DNA of 64,000 nt from Cyclobacterium plantarum. Its GTDB lineage: Bacteria; Bacteroidota; Bacteroidia; Cytophagales; Cyclobacteriaceae. The translations under genes were made by a program, and so were the position numbers. Under the pieces are notes generated by a model. That model made no database searches. It had not been told where the DNA came from and saw only the letters and a program-made list of their open reading frames with translations. Positions 57,387 to 64,000 of this stretch are shown here, in pieces. How positions within the stretch are numbered: position 1 is the first letter of the stretch; every line of letters begins with the position of its first letter. The DNA is taken from contig NZ_JAANYN010000004.1 of assembly GCF_011290685.1 (NCBI RefSeq), positions 434,001 to 498,000 on the forward strand, written 5' to 3'.

Positions 57387-58841
57387 ATGGATAAAAATAT
57401 AATTGAGCACCACCTGAATTTGAACCGGAGAAAATTCCTGTCTACAATGAGTTTGGGGCTGGGGAGTGTAGCTTTGGGATCATTATTGATGCCTGACCTG
57501 TTTAAAGGAAATGGTCAAATGGAAGGAGAACTTGCTGCAGCCATACCGGATTTTGCCCCTAAGGCAAAACGAGTAATTTATCTTTTTCAGAATGGGGCTC
57601 CCTCTCAATTGGAATCCTTTGACTACAAACCGAAATTAAAAGAAATGGTGGGTCAGGATTTGCCGGAATCGATAAGGGGTGGTCAGCGGCTAACAGGCAT
57701 GACTGCCAACCAGTCTTCATTTCCTTTAGTAGGGTCATTTTCAGGATTTAATCAGTACGGAGAATCCGGAGCATGGATCAGTGATTTGTTTCCCTATACC
57801 TCAAAAATTGTCGATGATATTTGTATTGTGAGGTCCTTGCATACCGAAGCCATCAACCACGACCCCGCCCTGACTTTTTTTCAAACAGGGGCACAGCAGG
57901 GAAACCGACCCAGTATGGGTGCCTGGCTGAGTTACGGACTGGGCAGCGAAAACAAAAACCTTCCCGCTTTTACCGTTTTGCTTTCCCGGGGAATTGGGAA
58001 CGGCCAGGGTGTTTATTCTAAATTGTGGACCAATGGATTTTTGGATTCGGTACATCAGGGCGTACAGTTCAGCAGCGGGGAAGACCCGGTATTGTACCTT
58101 CGTGACCCAAAAGGAATGAGCAGGGTGGAACGACGAAAAATATTGGATAATCTGGCTGAGCTAAATCATATGTCCTATGAAAAGTTTGGAGACCCGGAAA
58201 TAAGTGCTAAGATCCAGCAATATGAAATGGCCTACCGGATGCAAACTACCGTGCCGGACATTATGGACCTTTCCAAGGAACCGGATAGCGTAATCAAGCT
58301 GTACGGGCCGGATTGTCTGGTACCCGGAACTTATGCTGCCAATTGCCTATTGGCAAGAAAGCTTTCTGAAAGTGGGGTTAGGTTTGTACAACTTTATCAT
58401 CAGGGATGGGATCAGCACGGCAACCTGCCCTATGAAATTACCCGCCAGGCCAAGGATGTTGACCAAGCTTCTGCAGCATTGGTGACAGACCTTAAGCAGC
58501 GGGGTCTGCTGGACGAAACCTTGGTCATATGGGGTGGAGAATTTGGCAGGACCAACTATAGTCAGGGAAAACTGACCAAAGACAACTATGGTAGGGATCA
58601 CCATCCCAGGTGCTTTAGCATTTGGATGGCTGGCGGGGGTATCAAGCCTGGAACAGTCTATGGCGAAACGGACGAATTGGGGTACAATGTCATTAAGAAC
58701 CCAGTCCATGTTCATGACTTCCAGGCAACGGTACTCAATCAACTTGGACTCGATCACGAAAAGCTGATTTACAAGCATTTGGGTAGAAGGTTTAGGCTTA
58801 CTGATGTATCTGGGAAAGTTGTTAAAGACATATTGGTATAA
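57387..58841 (+). CDS. DUF1501 domain-containing protein, Tat-exported
   Basis: A 484-residue protein with a twin-arginine leader (NRRKFLSTMSLGLGSVALG). The DUF1501 core is alkaline-phosphatase/sulfatase-like: KRVIYLFQNGAPSQLESFDYKP, HEAINHDPA-type histidine region (TEAINHDPALTFF), QLYHQGWDQHG, IWGGEFGRTNYSQ and DHHPRCFSIWMAGGGI. The metal-ligand-like His and Asp residues support a metallohydrolase, though the substrate is unknown. It is always found with DUF1549/DUF1553 proteins, as here. Confidence 0.9.
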   Translation: MDKNIIEHHLNLNRRKFLSTMSLGLGSVALGSLLMPDLFKGNGQMEGELAAAIPDFAPKAKRVIYLFQNGAPSQLESFDYKPKLKEMVGQDLPESIRGGQRLTGMTANQSSFPLVGSFSGFNQYGESGAWISDLFPYTSKIVDDICIVRSLHTEAINHDPALTFFQTGAQQGNRPSMGAWLSYGLGSENKNLPAFTVLLSRGIGNGQGVYSKLWTNGFLDSVHQGVQFSSGEDPVLYLRDPKGMSRVERRKILDNLAELNHMSYEKFGDPEISAKIQQYEMAYRMQTTVPDIMDLSKEPDSVIKLYGPDCLVPGTYAANCLLARKLSESGVRFVQLYHQGWDQHGNLPYEITRQAKDVDQASAALVTDLKQRGLLDETLVIWGGEFGRTNYSQGKLTKDNYGRDHHPRCFSIWMAGGGIKPGTVYGETDELGYNVIKNPVHVHDFQATVLNQLGLDHEKLIYKHLGRRFRLTDVSGKVVKDILV

Positions 58842-58847
58842 CCGGCA

Positions 58848-61043
58848 ATGGCAAATCTCCCAGACGATATGAAAAACAAATACCGGACTATTGCAGAAAG
58901 GCTTCTTTTGGGTTTGAATATCCTGCTGCTTTATTTTTTATTGCTGGAAAAGTTTATTGAAATTCCCTATTGGCTACAACCTCTGGGAAGATTGCATCCC
59001 ATGATACTCCATTTTCCGATTGCCTTGTTACTCTTATCGATGGGGTTGGAATTTTTCAGGTTCCGAAAGGAATTCAGCAAAGAAAAGTTTTACCAGGAAT
59101 TCCTCAGGTATTTGCTCCTTTTTTCTGTGTTAACCGCAGCTTTAGCCGCTGTGATGGGTTTATTTCTATCACTGGAAGAAGGATATGATGGTGCCGTTTT
59201 AACCTGGCATAAGTGGTTGGGTGCTGGGATCGTTTTCTTTGCCAGCGTTCTATATTTTGCCAGAGATAAGACCTGGTATCAGGAAAAAATAGCTAAAATA
59301 TCGGCCTCTTCTTTGATTGTCATCACGCTGATGGCAGGCCACTACGGTGCATCCCTGACACATGGGGAAGACTTTATCTACATGCCCCTTATTGCAGGGA
59401 GGGAAGTGGTTGTTCCTATTGAGGAAGCAATCGTTTTTGATCACCTGGTAATGCCTGTATTAGAAAAAAAATGTAATTCTTGCCATAATCAGAGTAAAGC
59501 CAAGGGTGAATTGATCATGACAGATAAAGTTTCTTTATTAAAAGGAGGAAAAACAGGTAAACTATTCGATAATGAATCTCTGGAGGAGAGTTTAATGCTA
59601 CACAGGCTTTCCCTGCCAATGGAAGATGAGGAACACATGCCTCCCACAGGAAAACCACAGCTTTCACAGGAAGAAAAATTGCTTCTGGAGCTATGGGTTA
59701 AAAATAATTATGATTTTGAAATGAAGGTATTGGCCTTGCCTGCCGGAGATTCTCTTCGTCTTGTTGCAACGAATGTGTTAAACCCTTCGGGAAAAAGAAA
59801 GACGTATGAATTTGATATGCCTGATGAAAAAACACTGGAAACACTTAACAACGAATACCGGGTAATCAGACCTTTAAGTAAAGAATCACCTGCTTTGGAT
59901 GTAACCATTTATAATCCAAAATCTTACACCAGTCAAACATTATTGGAGCTGGAACCAATAAAAGAACAAATTGTATCACTCAGTCTTAACAGAATTCCGG
60001 TAAAAGATGAGGACCTGACCATAGTCAATCAATTTACCAATCTGGAAAGATTAAATTTAAATTTTACCGATATTACCGGAAATGGACTTCAGACATTGAA
60101 TTCTTTGAAAAATATTGAGCACCTGGCCATCTCGGGTACATCAGTGGCATTAAATGATTTAAAACCCTACCTGAGTAGCTTAAAACGCCTGCAAACCGTA
60201 TCTGTCTGGAATACAGAAATCGACGTGGACGATCTGGAACTTCTTAGAGATGAATTTAAAAACATTCAAATAGTTGCCGGTAGGGAAGGGCTTGAGGAGG
60301 AAAAGATCAAATTAAATGTTCCCATACTTAAAAATCAAACCAATATCTTTAGGGATTCTGTCGCTTTGGAAATAGACCATCCAATAGAAGATGTCACTGT
60401 AAGGTATACATTGGATGGAACTGAGCCTGATAGCCTTACTTCACCCGTCTTTGAGGAGGGAAAAGTGTGGTTAGACCGTACCACGTTGGTCAATGCAAAA
60501 GCATTTAAAGAAGGTTGGTTTGGAAGTACCAACACTACCTTTTCCGTTTATAAAAATAAATACCCGCCTGATTCGGTCAATTTGTTGTCCCGCTTAAACA
60601 GGGTTCATCCTGCAAATGGCCACGCTACCTTTTTTGATGGAGACTTTGGCGGGTTCAATGCCAATAGTCCGGCCTGGGCCAACAACTGGGCCGGTTTCTC
60701 CAATGAGGATATGGAATTGTTTTTGACTTACAACCAGGAGATTGAAGTAGCTTCTGTCTCTTTCAATGTTCTGGTGGAGCCGGAAACGATTATTTTTCCT
60801 CCCTCTCAAATTGAGATTTGGGGTGGGAAAAGTAAAGATGATTTGAAATTAATGGGTAGGATGACCCCTGAATTACCAACGGAAGAGCGAAAACCATATA
60901 TTCAATTGATATCTACAACAATTAAACCGACCAAAGTAAATTGTCTGCTGGTCATCGGTAGGACCCTGAAAGAAATTCCTTCATGGCATCGGAATAAAGG
61001 GCGTGGCGCATTATTGTTGGTTGACGAAATGTTTATTAATTGA
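58848..61043 (+). CDS. Multidomain membrane protein: DUF2231, c-type cytochrome, leucine-rich repeats, CHB_HEX_C, discoidin-like end
   Basis: A 731-residue protein. The N-terminal ~170 residues form a membrane domain of DUF2231 type (LGRLHPMILHFPIALLLLSM). A PSCyt1 heme motif follows, CNSCHNQSK (Cys209, Cys212, His213). Short leucine-rich repeats lie at ~385-475 (LERLNLNFTDITGNGLQTL). A chitobiase-C-like module (VRYTLDGTEPDS) and a C-terminal beta domain resembling carbohydrate-binding discoidin folds end it. It is likely an inner membrane electron-transfer anchor for the two upstream exported proteins. Confidence 0.85.
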   Translation: MANLPDDMKNKYRTIAERLLLGLNILLLYFLLLEKFIEIPYWLQPLGRLHPMILHFPIALLLLSMGLEFFRFRKEFSKEKFYQEFLRYLLLFSVLTAALAAVMGLFLSLEEGYDGAVLTWHKWLGAGIVFFASVLYFARDKTWYQEKIAKISASSLIVITLMAGHYGASLTHGEDFIYMPLIAGREVVVPIEEAIVFDHLVMPVLEKKCNSCHNQSKAKGELIMTDKVSLLKGGKTGKLFDNESLEESLMLHRLSLPMEDEEHMPPTGKPQLSQEEKLLLELWVKNNYDFEMKVLALPAGDSLRLVATNVLNPSGKRKTYEFDMPDEKTLETLNNEYRVIRPLSKESPALDVTIYNPKSYTSQTLLELEPIKEQIVSLSLNRIPVKDEDLTIVNQFTNLERLNLNFTDITGNGLQTLNSLKNIEHLAISGTSVALNDLKPYLSSLKRLQTVSVWNTEIDVDDLELLRDEFKNIQIVAGREGLEEEKIKLNVPILKNQTNIFRDSVALEIDHPIEDVTVRYTLDGTEPDSLTSPVFEEGKVWLDRTTLVNAKAFKEGWFGSTNTTFSVYKNKYPPDSVNLLSRLNRVHPANGHATFFDGDFGGFNANSPAWANNWAGFSNEDMELFLTYNQEIEVASVSFNVLVEPETIIFPPSQIEIWGGKSKDDLKLMGRMTPELPTEERKPYIQLISTTIKPTKVNCLLVIGRTLKEIPSWHRNKGRGALLLVDEMFIN

Positions 61044-61510
61044 GTAGGAATGATTCTTTGATACCAGGATCTTTGTCATCAGATCCATTTAACCTATTTT
61101 GCCGGATTCAACTATTATTAACTGGAAACCTGTGATGCAAATAGGGGAGGGACACTTCTTTATTTCGGTTTTGTTGGTTTCCTACAGTAAGTGTACCCAA
61201 TTATCATTGGATTAGTGGTCTGGCTAAAGAAACAGTGTAACCCTTTATTAACCGTGATATTTTAATCGGACTCGAAATATCCTGGCTCGGAATTTTCTAT
61301 ACAAAGGAATTGCAATCCTAAATGAATAAGTTTAAACTTTTCAAACGAAAATTTTTTGTTTGGGTAAATTTTTAAAATTCCAATTTCTATCATTTATAAA
61401 TTTAATTTAACCAATATTAATACTAGAAATATAAAGAAATAAGAGTTTTTTTTCTTTTGTGCTTACGGGTATTAGCTGCCTTCCTGGTTATACAGTCATA
61501 AAGCGCATTC
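61044..61510. other. Non-coding gap upstream of fecR
   Basis: These 467 bases hold no ORF. The second half (61330-61460) is strongly AT-rich and is a likely promoter region for fecR-susC. No exact TAnnTTTG element or strong terminator was found. Confidence 0.45.
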
Positions 61511-62509
61511 ATGGGGAGTTTTCAGCAGGATATTGACCATTTAATTTTATTGTACCTTAAAGGGGAGGCTACTCAAGAGCAAATTGCTGCCTTGAAATAT
61601 TGGATCGCTGCTTCTGAAGAGAATAAATTGATATTTAAATCTATTCAAAAAATCTGGGAGAGTGAAACATCCTCGAATGCCATAAAACTCAGTGCCAGGA
61701 GAGAAGAAATATGGGCAGCCGCAAGTCGAAAAAAAACTTCCCTTCAAAGGAAGGGATCCCCTGCAAAATCAGTCTTGTGGGCAGCTGTTCTCACATTTTT
61801 TCTTATTTTTTCTGCCATCGCCTTTTATTATAGGGCAAATGATGAACCTCCATTGGAAAAAACTATAAGCTGGCTCAAAAAGGAAAATCCAGCAGGACAG
61901 CGTTCTACCCATTTACTGCCTGATGGTACAAGAGTTTGGTTAAATGCGATGAGTAGCCTGGAATATCCGGAAGTTTTTTCAGATAGCATAAGAAGGGTAA
62001 AAATTACCGGGGAGGCATATTTTGACGTAGCCAGCAATCCAATTAAACCATTTATTGCTGAAGTGCAGGGTATACATGTGGAAGCTTTGGGTACCGCATT
62101 TAATGTTAAAAATTTTTCGAATGAATCTACACGAGCTGTTTCACTATTGGAGGGTAGGGTTAGGGTATCAGGTTTTGAAAAAGACCAAAGTTATATTTTA
62201 GACCCTGGATATGAAATTTTAATGGAAAAAAACAGGGTCGATTTTCATGTACAAACAATAGATTTTGATGCTTCTTTTGGTTGGAAAGAGGGCATTCTAA
62301 TGTTTAATGGGGATGACTTTGTCACTTTCAAACGATCTATTGAAAGATGGTTTGGTGTGACGATGAAGGTGACCGGCGATCCTCCCACCGACTGGAATAT
62401 CAGAGCCAAATATTACAATGAAAGCCTTAAAAATATCCTGCGAGATATCAGTTTTAATAAAAACCTTGATTTTGAAATGGTTAATAAAGACTTGATTTTA
62501 AAATTTTAG
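61511..62509 (+). CDS. FecR-family anti-sigma factor
   Basis: A 332-residue protein. The cytoplasmic N-terminal sigma-binding part (~1-80, with DIDHLILLYLKGEATQEQIAAL) precedes one membrane helix (~87-106). The periplasmic FecR domain follows (RSTHLLPDGTRVWLNAMSSLEYP, ITGEAYFDVA, VEALGTAFNV), then a C-terminal DUF4974 region (FDASFGWKEGILMFNGDDF). It relays occupancy of the SusC at 62628 through its STN domain to an ECF sigma factor, probably that at 54088. Confidence 0.94.
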   Translation: MGSFQQDIDHLILLYLKGEATQEQIAALKYWIAASEENKLIFKSIQKIWESETSSNAIKLSARREEIWAAASRKKTSLQRKGSPAKSVLWAAVLTFFLIFSAIAFYYRANDEPPLEKTISWLKKENPAGQRSTHLLPDGTRVWLNAMSSLEYPEVFSDSIRRVKITGEAYFDVASNPIKPFIAEVQGIHVEALGTAFNVKNFSNESTRAVSLLEGRVRVSGFEKDQSYILDPGYEILMEKNRVDFHVQTIDFDASFGWKEGILMFNGDDFVTFKRSIERWFGVTMKVTGDPPTDWNIRAKYYNESLKNILRDISFNKNLDFEMVNKDLILKF

Positions 62510-62627
62510 GCATTCTGATGGATTAATTGTTTAACGAAAATAATAAAAAACGAAAATGATGATAAATGAACCCGAACTTAGATTAGCCTTAAATACTATT
62601 TAATTTCTTCACTAAACCCATAATAAC

Positions 62628-64000
62628 ATGAAAAAACGATACAAAGGCTTCTTTAGTAAGTCTACAACCTCCTCCCTTTTTGGAATAATTTTCCAGCTGT
62701 TGCTGGTCAATTTTACCATTGCTCATGGTGCAGATGCCCAAAAGGCAATAAAAATTCAGAAAGTATTTATTGAGTCAGCCTACACAAATGCTACTTTAAA
62801 AGAAGTTTTTGAAGACATTGAGTCAAAAACTGACTTTGTTTTTACGTTTGACATTAAAGATGATTTTTTGGATGAAAAATTTAGCAAACCTCCGAAGAAG
62901 GAAAGTGTAGAAACGATTCTCAGAGAGATTTCCAGTCAATCAAGATTGGCTTTCCGGCAAACCAATAATAACATCAGTGTAAAGGAATCCACCAGAAAGG
63001 CAAAAATAATTGAAGCCACTGTGTCACCTGCGCAAATTGAGATAACCGGTAAAATCACTTCCTTAGCAGACAAGCAAGGATTACCGGGGGTCACAATACT
63101 GGTTAAGGGTACCAACCTCGGGACGATTACAGACATAGACGGAAATTATTCTCTGGTGGCGCCCGATGAAAATGGAACATTGATTTTTTCTTTCCTGGGT
63201 TATGAAACCAGGGAAGAACCGATTAACGGTAGAAGTGTCATTAATATCGAACTGTCTGAAGATGCCAAAGGACTAGAAGAGTTTGTTGTTATCGGTTATG
63301 GCATCCAAAAGGAGCGTGAGGTTACAGGATCTATTGCAAGTGTTGAAGCAGACCAATTGGAAGACCAGCCTGTAGGTCAATTCGTGCAAAAGTTGCAGGG
63401 AAGAATGGCTGGTGTCCAGATCAGTCAGGCCTCTGGAACGCCGGGAGGGGGCATGGCCGTAAGAATAAGGGGAGCAGCCTCAATCAATGCTGGAAATAAT
63501 CCATTGTATGTTGTCGATGGTTTTCCTATTGTTGGAGACATCAATACTATCAATCCTAACGAAATAGAAAGTTTTTCAGTTTTAAAAGGAGCCTCTGCCT
63601 CTGCACTCTATGGTTCCAGGGCCGCCAATGGTGTAGTTTTAATTACTACAAAAAGAGCAAAGCCCGGCCAGACATCCGTCCAGTTAAGTGTTATCCAGGG
63701 AATGACACAGGTTCCGCAAAGGGGGAGGGCAGATTTAATGAATGCCCGGGAGTTTCTGGAAGACAGGAAAGCCATTTATGAGGATAAAATCCGCTATGAA
63801 GGCTTTACAGGTGGAATACCTGAATTGTACCAAAATCCCGAGGCCTACGATGGACCGGATACAGATTGGTACGATGAGTTATTACAATCCGGTAAACAAA
63901 ACAGTTACAACGTTTCTTTTCTGGCCAATAAGGATAATTTCAGTTCCGCCACCACGCTTGGCTTTTTTGATGAAAAAGGTGTAGTACTTAATACCGGATT
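62628..64000 (+). CDS. SusC/RagA-family TonB-dependent receptor with STN domain, 3'-truncated by window edge
   Basis: The frame is open from ATG 62628 to the window end (457 codons). After the signal peptide (~15-40) come an STN signalling domain (~45-120, with TLKEVFEDIESKTDFVF), a carboxypeptidase-regulatory-like domain (ITGKITS, GTITDIDGNYSL), the EEFVVIGYGIQKE segment and the plug (GRMAGVQIS, YVVDGFPI, ASALYGSRAANG). The STN domain links it to the FecR 118 bases upstream. The substrate is unknown. Confidence 0.95.
   Translation, partial: MKKRYKGFFSKSTTSSLFGIIFQLLLVNFTIAHGADAQKAIKIQKVFIESAYTNATLKEVFEDIESKTDFVFTFDIKDDFLDEKFSKPPKKESVETILREISSQSRLAFRQTNNNISVKESTRKAKIIEATVSPAQIEITGKITSLADKQGLPGVTILVKGTNLGTITDIDGNYSLVAPDENGTLIFSFLGYETREEPINGRSVINIELSEDAKGLEEFVVIGYGIQKEREVTGSIASVEADQLEDQPVGQFVQKLQGRMAGVQISQASGTPGGGMAVRIRGAASINAGNNPLYVVDGFPIVGDINTINPNEIESFSVLKGASASALYGSRAANGVVLITTKRAKPGQTSVQLSVIQGMTQVPQRGRADLMNAREFLEDRKAIYEDKIRYEGFTGGIPELYQNPEAYDGPDTDWYDELLQSGKQNSYNVSFLANKDNFSSATTLGFFDEKGVVLNTG

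Noticed and set aside
63742-63984. 80-residue plus-strand ORF near the window end
   Set aside because: It lies in another frame of the SusC gene that is open to the window edge.
1-64000. CRISPR arrays, insertion sequences or transposons
   Set aside because: No regularly spaced direct repeats, transposase-like proteins or terminal inverted repeats were found.

Overview
The window reads as chromosomal DNA of a Bacteroidota bacterium, most likely class Cytophagia and plausibly family Cyclobacteriaceae. This rests on two SusC/RagA TonB-dependent receptors and one SusD/RagB lipoprotein, an ECF sigma/FecR pair, a parA-parB-DUF5683-dapB-lepB cluster, TAnnTTTG-type -7 promoter elements, start codons without Shine-Dalgarno sequences, and GSCFA and DUF4230 proteins. 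The family-level placement is inference. No insertion sequence, prophage structural gene or CRISPR array was seen.

Layout. 1-1181: the 3' part of an aldehyde dehydrogenase. 1534-9143: SusC, SusD and a Tat-exported phosphocholine-type phospholipase C. 9333-13272: a sugar-acid operon (2-dehydro-3-deoxygalactonokinase, KDPG/KDPGal aldolase, GntP permease, fumarylacetoacetase-fold enzyme). 13469-22143: housekeeping genes pyrG, yidC, a UPF0173 hydrolase, parA, parB, DUF5683, dapB and lepB; the yidC-parAB gap has DnaA-box-like sites, and pyrG has a leader hairpin that contains its start codon. 22199-32331: ung, apaG, a methyltransferase, a coiled-coil membrane protein, rpsF-rpsR-rplI, a GSCFA protein, a DUF255 protein and priA.

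32987-41400 is a tight seven-gene operon: a cysteine-nucleophile alpha/beta hydrolase, an acetoacetate decarboxylase-family protein, two small membrane proteins, a patatin, a membrane-anchored metallophosphoesterase and a cholesterol-oxidase-like GMC oxidoreductase with a four-cysteine cluster motif. It looks like an uncharacterised lipid or isoprenoid pathway. 46700-41417 (minus strand) is a four-gene operon with 4-bp overlaps: a DUF5675 membrane protein, a six-helix membrane protein ending in a phage-type N-acetylmuramidase domain, a DUF4230 lipoprotein and a large anchored protein that appears to be a second, interrupted DUF4230. By the positive-inside rule the two phage-like enzyme domains face the cytoplasm, which makes this the best candidate for an undescribed system.

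47112-49732 encodes a two-subunit molybdenum hydroxylase (IorA/IorB type). 50266-53020 carries lemA, an M48 protease, cbpA and cbpM, followed by tRNA-Val(GAC) on the minus strand. 54088-64000 holds an ECF sigma factor, then a DUF1549/DUF1553, DUF1501 and DUF2231-cytochrome-LRR triad of the planctomycete type, then FecR and an STN-containing SusC that runs off the window. The sigma factor and its likely anti-sigma factor are therefore separated by the triad.
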